A DNA stretch of 64,000 bases from the NCBI RefSeq assembly GCF_047511655.1, contig NC_133392.1, positions 26,860,001-26,924,000 of the forward strand, given 5' to 3'. The translations under genes were made by a program, and so were the position numbers. The first letter of the stretch is position 1; every line of letters begins with the position of its first letter. This stretch comes from Castor canadensis. Its lineage: Eukaryota > Chordata > Mammalia > Rodentia > Castoridae. The notes under the pieces are model-generated. The model did not search any database, was not told the DNA's origin, and saw only the letters and a program-made list of their open reading frames with translations. Positions 43,401 to 53,867 of this stretch are shown here, one piece after another.

Positions 43401-45485
43401 CCAGCCTGCTGGACATTCTGATTCAAGCCAAGATGACTGCAGACAATAACAATGCTGGCCCAGACCCGGACTCAAGTATACTTACAGATAAGCACATCCT
43501 TGCCACCACTGGGGACATCTTTGGGGCTGGTGTGGAAACTACCACCTCTGTGGTGAGGTGGATTGTGGCCTTTCTGCTGCACAATCCTCAGGTGAGCTTC
43601 TTCCACTCCTGTCTTCCCATCTACCCAGCCATCCTGACCTCTGCATCCCAGAGAGAGGGAGAAGCCATGTCCTCTGGCCAGGAAGCTTGGGTCTGCCCTG
43701 CCCCCGACCCATGCAGGGGATGGCTCTGGTTCCAGGTTAAAGCTGCCCCATCTTTTAGAAGCAGGGGCTGGGCTGCAGAGCACCCACTGGGAAGTATCTC
43801 TTCAGGCTCTTCTGCATATGGGTGTTGGGTTTTGCTAACCCCATGTTTCTCTTGGGCTTAAGCACTCTGGTCATCATGTACATTGCTCTGGCCCTCAGAT
43901 AAAGAAGAAGCTCCATGAGGAGATTGACCAGAATATAGGTTTCGGCCGGACACCAACTGTTAGTGATCGGACCCACCTCCTCTTTTTGGAGGCCACCATC
44001 CGAGAGGTGCTTCGTATCCGGCCCGTGGCCCCAATGCTCATCCCCCACAAGGCTAACACTGACTCCAGGTATGCTATCCCTTCCAAGACACCTAGCTTTA
44101 TGATGCACTGAGCTCTGCTCATCAGCCCACCTGTCCCCATCCATGTCCCCCATCCACCTGCCAGTCAACCTATAGTCAAACGCTGGCTGCTGTCAGTCAC
44201 CTTAGCCCTGGACCAGATCAATGTATCACCCTCCCCTGCCACCCACCCATGAATGAAGCCCCAGATCCACCTAGCTGCCCTCAGAGGCTGCCTGTTGCCC
44301 TTGGAAACACAGCTCTAGGATGAAAGACTGCACACTCTGTGCTCCTACCCCATTCAGCCACTACAGCGCACACACATACACACACACACATGCACCATCT
44401 CCTGATGCACACTAATGTGCCCTGACAGACATAAGTGTCCATGTACAGTGTCGAAACCTAAGTACCTGCTCAGAGGACAAGACTGGATTCAGATTTGGCC
44501 AGGCAGAAGCTAAGGAAAAGATAAGTGGGAATGAGGAGCAAAGGGTTCTTTTCTGCTCAGGGAGTGGGAAACCTGGAGACTTGGGGCTGGATGGGAAGGG
44601 GAGGGCAATACTCCAGATGCCTCTTCTTTCCCTTCTCTGGGACAGCATTGGCGAATTTACCATTGACAAGAACACACATGTGATCGTCAATTTGTGGGCA
44701 CTGCATCACAATGAGAAAGAGTGGCACCAGCCAGACCAGTTCATGCCTGGTGAGTCCCTGTCCTGTCCCATTCTGCTCCCTGGGCCACACAGCCAGCCTG
44801 AATCTGTTCTACTACCCCAGCATCCCTTCTCCTCTGCCATGCTTATTACTAGAAAATTCTTGGCTCCATCTCTATGGACCTGTTGCCACCCTCACCCTAC
44901 TGTAGATTGCCCCAAATTATTCTTCACGACAGGATTCTCATTCTCTCTTTCCTCCTCCAAATTTGCTCCTCAGAAAAATCCTCTAGGCATCTGCCTTCCT
45001 CCTCTTTGATGCTGGAATTCTTACCTGTTTACGCCACCTCCTTTTCATCCTTCCTGAGTATTTCATTCCCTCATAAGGGCTACCTGAGAGCAGGCTGTAT
45101 CTCTTTCTGTGGCATCTTGGGCAGGACCACATCTCCCCCTCAGGGCAGAAGCATGATTCTACATGCCCTGGTCCTTGGCTGATGCCTTCCTTTGCCCACA
45201 GAGCGCTTCTTAGATCCAATGGGAAAACAGATCATCACACCCTCATTAAGCTACTTGCCCTTTGGAGCCGGTCCCCGCTCCTGTGTCGGAGAAGTTCTGG
45301 CCCGCCAGGAGCTCTTCCTCATCATGGCCTGGTTGCTGCAGAGGTTTGACCTGGAATTGCCAGATGATGGGCAGCTGCCCTCCCTGGAGGGTGACCCCAA
45401 AGTGGTCTTTCTGATTCATCCTTTCAAAGTGAAGATCAAGGTGCGGCAGGCCTGGAAGGAAGCCCAGGCTGAGGGTAGCACTTAG
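40128..45485 (+). CDS. CYP17A1: CYP17A1: steroid 17-alpha-hydroxylase/17,20-lyase (8 exons)
   Basis: The exons are 40128-40424, 41709-41847, 42068-42297, 42927-43013, 43376-43591, 43899-44068, 44646-44749 and 45202-45485. They sum to 1527 nt (508 codons plus stop), the human length, and every junction is GT/AG. The product is an ER-membrane cytochrome P450. It hydroxylates pregnenolone and progesterone at C17 and cleaves the C17-C20 bond, feeding cortisol and androgen synthesis, with electrons from POR and help from cytochrome b5. Visible features are an N-terminal anchor ([14 protein letters not shown]), a proline-rich hinge, the I-helix [12 protein letters not shown] with Thr306, Glu359 and Arg362 of the ExxR motif, and the haem loop [10 protein letters not shown] with Cys442. 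Arg347 and Arg358, needed for lyase activity, are kept, as is Arg239. Residue 105 is Leu (Ala in human) and residue 202 is Ser (Asn in human). No disabling change is seen. Confidence 0.98.
40425..41708 (+). other. CYP17A1: CYP17A1 intron 1
   Basis: This is the largest intron of the gene (1284 bp). It starts GTAAGTG and ends CTGCAAAG. I see no named repeat except a short G run near 40596. Open frames in it (for example 40743-40961 and 41020-41280) are chance. Confidence 0.9.
41709..41847 (+). CDS. CYP17A1: CYP17A1 exon 2 (residues 100-145)
   Basis: It encodes the B-C region (ETFNVL, then [18 protein letters not shown]) that caps the substrate pocket. Position 105 is Leu. It ends one base into codon 146 before GTGAGT. 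Confidence 0.97.
42068..42297 (+). CDS. CYP17A1: CYP17A1 exon 3 (residues 146-222)
   Basis: It encodes helices D to F ([12 protein letters not shown]). Position 202 is Ser in the motif RTFSEG. It ends FPWLK before GTGAGG, phase 0. Confidence 0.97.
42298..42926 (+). other. CYP17A1: CYP17A1 intron 3 with a MIR relic
   Basis: The intron has 629 bp. At about 42440-42610 it holds a MIR-like stretch (CATGTGCCAGCATTAAGTAT, then CCACTGTGCAGATGAAAAGC). Confidence 0.7.
42927..43013 (+). CDS. CYP17A1: CYP17A1 exon 4 (residues 223-251)
   Basis: An 87-nt exon, phase 0 on both sides, encoding [17 protein letters not shown] and the rest of helix G. Arg239 is present. Confidence 0.97.
43376..43591 (+). CDS. 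CYP17A1: CYP17A1 exon 5 (residues 252-323)
   Basis: A 216-nt exon encoding the I-helix with Asp298, Glu305 and Thr306 ([15 protein letters not shown]), which bind and activate oxygen. It ends LLHNPQ before GTGAGC. Translation running on into the intron to 43861 is a shadow. Confidence 0.97.
43899..44068 (+). CDS. CYP17A1: CYP17A1 exon 6 (residues 324-380)
   Basis: It encodes the J and K helices. The ExxR motif (EVLR, Glu359/Arg362) and the redox-partner residues Arg347 and Arg358 are intact. The 170 nt end two bases into a codon, at GACTCCAG before GTATGC. Confidence 0.97.
44069..44645 (+). other. CYP17A1: CYP17A1 intron 6
   Basis: A 577-bp intron. It contains a short CA-rich tract near 44370-44390 (ACACACATACACACACACAC). 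No other feature is seen. Confidence 0.85.
44646..44749 (+). CDS. CYP17A1: CYP17A1 exon 7 (residues 381-414 plus one base)
   Basis: A 104-nt exon encoding [20 protein letters not shown] and the HQPDQFMP stretch before the haem-binding region. Acceptor GGGACAG, donor GTGAGTC. Confidence 0.97.
44750..45201 (+). other. CYP17A1: CYP17A1 intron 7
   Basis: A 452-bp pyrimidine-rich intron with no repeat or exon recognised. The open frames across it are chance. Confidence 0.85.
45202..45485 (+). CDS. CYP17A1: CYP17A1 exon 8 (residues 415-508 and stop)
   Basis: It encodes ERFLDP, the haem loop [10 protein letters not shown] (Cys442 is the iron ligand), helix L and the C-terminal beta hairpin, ending AEGST before TAG at 45483-45485. 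Confidence 0.98.
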
Positions 45486-45650
45486 AGGCCGGTTCTCACC
45501 CCATGCTGTGTGGCTGCAAGCACAGAAGTAGAAGAGCCTCTCCCACAGTCCCTATGAGTCCCCCTCCTCCCAACCCACTCTGCCTTCTTATCTAACCTGC
45601 AGCAATGGCAGCTGATGCACATAAACTGAAGGGTTTTTTTTTAATTCAGA
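45486..45650 (+). terminator. CYP17A1: CYP17A1 3' UTR and candidate poly(A) signal
   Basis: CATAAA at 45620-45625, about 135 bp after the stop, is a variant hexamer in a conserved-looking context (GCAGCTGATGCACATAAACT). It is followed by a T run at about 45635-45641. No AATAAA lies closer. The cleavage site is inferred. Confidence 0.5.
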
Positions 45651-48028
45651 AAATTCCCAAGCAGCTAATTTGACTATTTGTTCATTTATAATGTCCACAT
45701 TTTATCGAGTACCTACCATGTGACATTCACTGTCTTAGGACCTTCACACTTCCTGGTCTTATGAAGGTCACAATTAATGAAGGCTGAGAAATATAAGAGT
45801 TTCAGAGACTCATGCATGCTTTGAAGTCAATTAAACGGGTGACGTGATGAGAGAATGGCAGAAGTGAGGAGGGGTCACTGTAAAAAAGGGGTCTGGGAGG
45901 TGAACATGATCTATGCTGAGAAAGAAGCAGGTGAAAAGGTCTCCAGGTAGGAAAGGTCAGCTTGGCTACTGGTGTGGACCTGCTGGGGTCAAGTGGGAGA
46001 TGGGGCCAGTGCCCATGGGGCCTTTGTAAAGAACAGGGAGGAGTTTAGGTTTCTACCTCAAATATGATAGGTCATTGGTGGGTTGTCAACATGTAAGTAG
46101 AATAATTTGATTTATTTTTAAAAAGTTCACTCTAGCAACTGCATGGAGAATGGTCTCTCAAGTGCTGAGATGGGAAAGAAGAGAACAATTAGAAAGGAAA
46201 GTGACATAATGAGGGCTCAGACCATGACCACAGCAGGGGAAACAGTGAGCAGTGAAGAGCTGAGTTTCAATTTTGAAAGCAGAGCAACAGATCCTGTCTA
46301 CTTTCACCCAAAAAGACTTCGCTGCATCGACCTCATAGGCTTGGCCTTGCAGGTGTGTGTGTGTAACTCAGAGACTGGGTCCTCCCCAGCCATACCAATT
46401 TGGTCACCTTTACCCCCTCCTTCCCTGGGGTAAACAGTGCCAGGAAAGGGTTTCTACACCTGCCTTCCCAGGAGCACTTTGGGGGCTTCCCCTTTCCCCA
46501 AACACTCCAAGAAGTCTGAGATGCCTCCTCACTAGAAGATCGAGCCTAGATACCTTTCAAACATGAAACCAGTGTATTTAAACCTTGGCCACTGGCCAGT
46601 TTGCAAATAAAGGATGTCCCCAGACACCCCAGAAGAAAATGACCTTGCCCTTCAGCCTAGAGATAGGCCCCATCCTCAGTTCCTAGGTGCCATCCAGAGC
46701 AGGGTTAGATTATCCATGACCCAGTCCTTTGCCATCTGACTGGAAAGAAGGCTCTGGAAGGGCCAGCAGGGCAAGACCAAGATTATGCCTGCTTAAGTAT
46801 TCAGAGAACAAGTAAGTGATTCTCAACAAGGAGAGGGACAAAGATTTCAATTATAGCAGAAACTACTTCCTTCAAAAGAGCTTTGTTAACCCAGAGTTAT
46901 CCCCCCAACTCAGGCTTGATCTTCATAGCCAATGACCCCGGGACCTTGCTAGAAAGCCCAGAGGAGTTTTTGGGCAGCAGTGGCTGACCCCTACCCCATC
47001 ACAAGCAGCCTAATAGAGGTGCTAACACCATTGTTAGCTGAAGGGATAGGTCAAACTGGAGGTTGCTCCTTCCCTCTCCCAGGCTTCTAAGCCCCAGCAG
47101 GCTGCTGAGCTAGAACCAAGTTATCCTCAGCTCAAAGCAGAGGGGGCAGGATTGGCAGGAGGAGAGCTAAGTATTTCAAATTTGCTTAGAATTTGAAAGG
47201 GAATTTGTGGACTAGTGATGAACAGATAAGCAATTAGAAGGTCTGTGTTCTCTGTAGAAGCAGTGGGTGAGTTGAACTGAGTAGAAAACATCCAGTCTTT
47301 GACTATGGAATCAGAACATTGAATACGACCAAGGAAACAAGGGACTAATTCTTCATTTTGAAGATGAGGAACCTGAGGGCTGTGTTGTTGTTGTGTCACA
47401 CATCTACTTAGTGGGAGGGCTGAGACCAGAACCCAAGATTTCAGTGATGCACAATGAGGAGTCCGTCATGCTTTCCCACCTGTCCCTGGGGGTAATGTAA
47501 ATGTAAAGTACCTTTCTGAAAAGCTGTGTTCTCTTAGAAAACACTCTCATGAGCTCTGACTGCTGCCCAAACTGTGCTCTTTCCCTGGATGGAAGGCCTT
47601 TCGCCATTACCTGCACCGCTAGATCCCTTGAAACTCAAAGTGAATGCCAAGACATATAACTCCCCGCCTGCCACCCCACCATGGCTGTGTATCCCCACCT
47701 CCTGTTAGCCCTCAACTTGTTCCTTGGCTATGAACCCATGAGCATCTAACACCTCGCTGGACTTGAAATGGGTGCGGTGTCCCCCAAGGACATGGTCCTT
47801 CTATCTCTAGAGTTCAAGACTGAGCTTCGTGTTTCTTATCCTGCATATCACATCTGATAAATAGGGTAGACAGAAAAGGACTCAATAAAATGCCCTAATC
47901 ACCAGCCCCCAAGTCTCAGCCCCAGATCTTAGGCCACTACTGATTTCCTGAACCTCAGGAAGCTTTTTGCAGAAGGGAGCCTACACATTTGGCAAAGCCA
48001 GAAGGCCTTTGCCAAGACCCCAGTCATT
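45651..48028. other. Intergenic sequence with few repeats
   Basis: I recognise no gene between CYP17A1 and WBP1L here. The region is unusually poor in SINEs compared with the rest of the window, and open frames (46143-46433, 47127-47399) lack any known domain. Confidence 0.45.
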
Positions 48029-48118
48029 TTTTTTCCTAGTGCAATGCTGAGGATCAAACCCAGGGCTTTGCATATCCTAGGCAAGTGCTCTACCATTGAG
48101 CTACACTCCCAGTCCCTT
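48029..48118 (-). repeat. ID-like SINE
   Basis: T-rich tail, GAGGATCAAACCCAGGGC, then TCTACCATTGAGCTACACTC. Confidence 0.8.
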
Positions 48119-48780
48119 TTGACCCTCAGACTGTCCTTGACCAATAGTGTAATGGTAAAAATGTTTAACAACTAGTTCTTTGGGGACAGGGATACCCCTG
48201 ATTTGTAGTGTGTGCCAATGTGATATCACCAAACAAAGATGCTCAGTGGCATTGTATGTTCTTTATCATTAGATTCCAGTGTGGGATATTTGTGAGACAT
48301 ATGACCATCATAAGCAACTTCCTCATTCTCTGAACATAATATATTTACACAAACCCAGGTGGAATCACCTGCTGTACAACCAGGCTACAAACCTGTGCAG
48401 CATGTCCCTATGATAGGCAACTGTAACACAATAGTTAATTTGTGTGACTAAACACACTTGTTTTCATCAGCATTTGAGAAACGCATGGTACTATACATTA
48501 TGATGGCTACACTGTCACTAGGAAATAGGAATTCTTCAGCTCTATTATAGTGTTATGGGACCACTGTCATATATGTGACCTGCCACTGACTGAAATGTTC
48601 GTTATTATGGACACGAGTATAATATTATATAGTTTTCCACCATGCTGATATGTAAATACCTTCAATGGTATAGATAACAGTAACATAAAGCAAAATTAGG
48701 AAATTATCCGTTTTGTGTTTATAACATTTTTTTCTAATATATTCAATTGAGGCATATCAATTTCTATTGGCTGTTTAAAT

Positions 48781-48895
48781 AAGAAGCTCATAGGGGGGAG
48801 GTGGAAAGGGTGGGCGTGGGGGACAAGATGGAGAAATGACTCAAACAATGTATGCACATGTGAATAAATGAATAAAAAAAAAAAAGAAGCTCATA
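48781..48895 (+). mobile_element. Very short LINE-1 insertion (about 91 bp) with target-site duplication
   Basis: Only the L1 3' terminus is present (48793-48883): the G-rich end, ATGTATGCACATGTGAATAA and an A tail. AAGAAGCTCATA flanks it at 48781-48792 and 48884-48895. The family resembles that of the other young L1 copies in this window. Confidence 0.88.
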
Positions 48896-49179
48896 AAATT
48901 CCTGAACATTCAGTAATCAGAATTTCAACGAGCCAACCCTTCCAGGAGAAATGGACCATTCCCTGTCCTTCAAAAAAGTAGCTCCCCAGTGTCCCCTGTA
49001 TTGAGGAGGTTCTCAATAAAGGTGGTGTAAAGTGTGGATGGGTGAAAGTGTGTGAATGTTCCAGTAGGCCCCTGATGGCTACAAGACCTTCAGGAGCTCT
49101 CTGCAGTCACACAGACATGCATCCACATTTAAAGGACAGAGACCCAGCAAGAGGCAGCAGAATGGGGGGAAACTGGACA

Positions 49180-49360
49180 AGGAAGACCTGAAAAACCTAA
49201 ATGCTAGTCCCTGACTCCCCAGCCTCAGCCCTGGACCTTAGGCCAACTGCTAATTTTCTGAACCTATTCCTTGTTTGTAAAGTGGGGTCACTTACCAACA
49301 AAGCTGCTCATTGTCTGAGGCTCTGGTGAGGATAAAACACAAAGGACTGAGTGAGCAGGA
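49180..49360 (+). repeat. MIR relic
   Basis: GGACCTTAGGCCAACTGCTA, then AACCTATTCCTTGTTTGTAA and GAGGATAAAAC follow a MIR. Confidence 0.5.
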
Positions 49361-49399
49361 GAGTCCCTTGTATGTGGTAAGGTCAGGCTGTGGAGAAGA

Positions 49400-49585
49400 T
49401 TCTGCTAGTGTTGTCATTTACAGACTGAGTGATCTTGGGCAACTTACTTGCCTTTCTTAAACCTCGATTTTCCCATCTGTAATATGGAGTTGCCAAAGTG
49501 TGTGCAGAAGTAGTACGAATCTCAGAGGGTTGTTCTGAAGATCGAATAAGAACCTGCGTAACACTTGGTGCCTCAATAAGCATTG
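49400..49585 (+). repeat. MIR element, fairly well preserved
   Basis: GTGATCTTGGGCAACTTACT, CCCATCTGTAATATGGAG and CAGAGGGTTGTTCTGAAGAT follow the MIR core and 3' end, and CTCAATAAGC closes it. Confidence 0.75.
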
Positions 49586-50339
49586 GCTTTATCATCAGTT
49601 TATCACCCAAATCCACAAAACGAGTCCTTCTCTGAGAGTTTTACACACACCTCCCCAAAAGCCACCAGCCTGGTCAGGAGTGGGAGCAGGTCCATGCAGA
49701 CAGGTCCATGTGCAGGGCAGGACCTTCTGGAACCCACTTGCAGGTCCTGCTCTACTGCCCGCCCTATTGACAGCTGGGAAGTGGGTGGAGAGCCCAAGGA
49801 CCAACTCTCATCATGGCTCCCACACAGAGGGTGTTTTCCAGAGGGATTGGGTCTTCGTGAGAAAACATGAGAGGAATATTAAACTAGGGTGAGTACAGAG
49901 AAATTTCAGATCAAACAAAAATCTTCCCCACATAAACACTGGAAATTTTATTTTTATCTCCTCTGAGGAAGAGCAAAATACTCTTCAAGGAAAAGATCCG
50001 AAGAGCCAGCTTTAACTTCGAAGGATTCTGCAGTGTTTCCAAGGGTTACATACGCCCTCCCTGTGAACTTAACTTTGATCTGAAGACTTGTGATAGGCAT
50101 TATCTGGGGCGAGGCCATTCCAGATCTAAAGTGAAATTTGGCCAAGTCAGGGGAGGCTTATGACATAGGCAATGGGGAAAGGTGAAAGAGGGGACAGACT
50201 GGCTCCTGAGGAAATGACACTGGCTTTGTCTTTCACTATGCTATTCCCTGCTCAATGTGTCTTTCTCTAGTCCCCCTCATCTTTGAGAAGTCACAAGTTC
50301 TTCACATGGCATCAATATTACAGCTCCTCAGTCTGATTG

Positions 50340-50545
50340 ACTAGTTAATTGTATGGTCTTTGGGACAACAGGTTTGGCTTCAAATTACCTGGCTCTGCGA
50401 TCTTGGCTGTGTGATCTTGGACAAGTGAGTTCTTTCCTCTGAATGCTTCTTTATCATTGCCATTGATAAAAAGGAATGATTACCATCTATACCTAAGAGT
50501 GCTGTCTTGAGAAAATGTAGCCACCAAGATGTTTAAACAGGACCC
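50340..50545 (+). repeat. MIR relic
   Basis: GGCTTCAAATTACCTGGCTC, GTGTGATCTTGGACAAGTGA, then CTTTATCATTGCCATTGAT and TGTCTTGAGAAAATG. Confidence 0.65.
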
Positions 50546-50569
50546 AGTGTTGTGTGAACAGTAGACAAA

Positions 50570-51020
50570 TTAAAATATTTTTATTACCTGCTTACCTCTC
50601 CAGCTTCATCTCTTGCCACTTCCCAGAATTCAGTCACCTAGAATTTAAGCTGCCTGTTACTTTCCATAGGACATGCAGTCTCCTGTGTAGGACTCCCCTG
50701 ATTTTCAGCACCTGGCACAAAGTAAGAGGCACTCAATAATCTGAAAAACAAACACTTGCCTAGCATTCCTTTTGCCTTTCTTAACCTGGCAAGCATAGTT
50801 ACTTCCTCCAGAAAGCCTGCTTGAACCCATAGTTGGGCTAAATTCTCATCCTCGGCATCCTAGACACACAAGCTTTGTGGCACTGTCACATGGTATTAAC
50901 ATTGCTGATTGCCTTGCTTCCTCTCCAGACTACTATTAGCTTTTCTACAGAGGAGCCTGGTTTGAGGCATCTCTGCATTCCCAATGCCTAGCACATAGTA
51001 GATGCTCAATAAAGGCTCAG
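50570..51020 (+). repeat. L2 3' ends, two pieces
   Basis: 50690-50745 (CCCTGATTTTCAGCACCTGG, AGAGGCACTCAATAA) and 50790-51018 (CCAATGCCTAGCACATAGTA, GATGCTCAATAAAGG) both end in the L2 manner. Confidence 0.65.
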
Positions 51021-52629
51021 CACTTGCTCTCAGGCTGGAAGCTGAAACCCAAACACATTCTCCTCTGCCAGTCCTTCAGCAAAAAGCTACTCAACAATCA
51101 ACCAAGTCCACTACCCCCTCCTCCAGAGTCAAACCCTGGTTTTTGTACACATACACACACATACCAGCCACCCCACTGAAAACAGGAAAACTGGAGAATG
51201 GAGAGTTTCTTGAAATTATTATCAAAACTACTGTCTTATGCTTCCAGGCATTGATTGCTACAGTCTCCACCTGAACTTGGTCATGGGCCAACAGAGATAA
51301 TCATCATACCTCAATAGAAAAATGTACTCAGTGACCCAGGAGCCTAGCCATCAAGGGTACAGGGACAGCCTCTGCAACCTGCCCATAAAAGCTGCACCAT
51401 TTTGCTTTTGTACCACTTAGACATTAGCTTTAAAAAGGCAGGGATGGTGCGCACTTCAGTTCTTTCAGATGGTTTTAGAGTACAAGTGTTGCTAGTTGCT
51501 AACATGGCTCCACTAGGGTTGCCTGGAGGAGCCCAATAGTTGAGAAGGACCTTGACAGCAACTATTCCAATAGGGTCACTGAGGATCCAGGACAGTGTCC
51601 TCTGGCCCAGGGTCAAAGGCAGGGGTAGGCATCATGTCTGGTAAACCCTGAACTTTCAAAAAACAATGGGACTGATTACTGGGCAAGTCCCAAGTTTAAG
51701 GACAATACTCGCTGCCAGCACTCAATGAGACTAGGCCCATTAGTGAGCACTCTGCTTGGGGGTAGGAATCCTTCTGGGAGGGCTACTAGGCTGTGTAAAT
51801 TTCCCCACCCACAGGTAGTCCAAAGAAAAATAGTGATGGACAGGGCTATCCTTCCCTGGCAGAGGCAGCTGGCTACTTCTCATGGTCTTTATTCAGGAAT
51901 TTATACCTGCCTCAAAGTTCTAAGAGGGTCTTCATAAGAGGATAAAATGAACAAAGGAAGTCTGTTTTGGGAAAGAATCTCTGGTTAACAATGACAGAGG
52001 CAGGCAAACTAGGGGCTCCCCTACTACCTCAAAAATCAGTTCTGAGACTCCCTGCTTGGCATTTTAGACCCCCCCAGCTAGCTCCCACTACTGATGGAGA
52101 ATATCTGAATCTGTACCACTCATTCCACCTCTAACTATCTCTGTGGTAGTTTGCTATTCCACACAGGTATGTTTTGTCTTTCAAACTATAATTTAAGATC
52201 TGGAGAACAAGGGCCTTGTCTTACATATGCATTCCACATTTCCTTAGCATCCAGCACTGTGCTGTGCACAAAGTGAGCAACTCGACACACATTTTATTAA
52301 ATTCCATGGTCAAGCATCCACCTGCATTTGGGTCCTATAGATAAGAGCGTCCTGTTTCAGCTGTGGGGTATCTGACAAAACATTCCTGCTTTTTGGTTGG
52401 TTTTGGAGGGAAATTCCTCAGGGCAGAGTGCAGACTCAGCAGCAGCGCCCAGCCTGCCCTTGGTCTGTGGCTTGCTTTTGGCATAGCATCCTGTCCTCAA
52501 CTGCTATGTTACACGGCTCAGTCTCTTCGTGGAGAAAGGAAAAGTGCTTATGGTTTGGGATCTCATCTGAGAAAGAAGAAAAAGGAACAAAGTGTGGCAA
52601 GAAAAAAGTGCAGTAGAATTTTTGGGATT
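51021..52629. other. Unassigned intergenic sequence
   Basis: No gene or clear repeat was recognised. Open frames such as 51344-51616 (minus) and 52363-52656 (plus) have no known domain. Confidence 0.4.
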
Positions 52630-53807
52630 TTTATTTGGGCTTCTCACAGTGGTTAGAGCCACTCTGTCTTCAGAACAATCACGGCACAGGAAATTCGTCA
52701 CCACGACTGCCCAGAAAAGTCTGACCAGCTGAATCTTATTGCTTAAAATACACGTATTCACAATAACTGACAAATGGCGATGTGCTTCCCACAGGAATGT
52801 GCTAGCATCTGCAAATCTTCCAATCATAGCACCAACCCCTCACCAACCCCTTCCTTCTCATCCACCTGGTACACTGGACCCCATCAAGTCTCCCTCATTC
52901 TTCCTTCAATTCCCCATTTCCAGCTCTCTCTGAGCAGCAGCGACCAGACTGACTTGGCTATCAAGCCCAGCTCCACTGTTGCATTTTCTTCTCTTCAGAC
53001 CTTCAGGGTAGGATGCTGCAGTGAAGCCAACAGTTCAACACTCAGGCCAGCCCCACCTCTAACTGGGGAAAGAAACTTGAAAGGGTCAAAACTCATCCAT
53101 TTGATCAGTTAACTGAAGAAGGATTTATTTTGGTAAAACTTGTTCTCTTTTGAGACACTTCAGTGCCTTGTTTGGGATTAAAAAAAGAAGGTGGCAAGAA
53201 AAGTGAGGGCTGCTGCTGCACTCAGGCCCCTCTGGCCACAAACCAGCCTACTGGAGCCCACCAGACCTCAGCAGAGGAAAGTGAGCACTATGGCACAGAG
53301 TCTGCCAACGCCTCCTGGCAATCCCAGGCAGGGCAATGTCTGGACCACAGCCAGTCCAAGTTTGTCATTGAAGCTTCAGTCAAGATTCTGCCTGAAATTC
53401 CACCTTCACCTCTGTCCCCAGTGGTTGTGGACGCACCCCTGGGGGCTGATATAGAGGGCAAGGAGCAGCAGGGGGAGGCAGATGGTTCGGAGCATGTTTC
53501 CATGTACAAGGAAGAACACAGGTCTCTGAGTGTCCACAGAGCAATGTGCAAATCGCAGTGATGAGTAGAGTGAAACCTCTCCCTGGAACACAGTGTCTCT
53601 GGCAAACGATAGGCGCTGCTGTCGACAATGCTGCTGAACATACCCAAGTACACAGTCAGACACTTGTTTGGTAAACAGTAAGTGTGTAAAATAAATTACC
53701 TTGAGAGGGCCATTTGTGCTCCGGACATGTGGCTAGCGTGAGCAGAATGGCTGCCATTCAAAGTATTTCACAGGAACACAGGGCTTGGGACACACACATA
53801 CATACAC

Positions 53808-53867
<60 letters not shown>

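Noticed and set aside
43592..43861. Open frame that runs from CYP17A1 exon 5 on into the intron
   Set aside because: The GTGAGC donor at 43592 and the conserved exon 6 acceptor show normal splicing. The read-through has no homology to the family.
53163..53561. 132-codon plus frame
   Set aside because: It lies antisense within the probable WBP1L 3' UTR, and overlapping minus frames of similar length show that the region simply has few stops.
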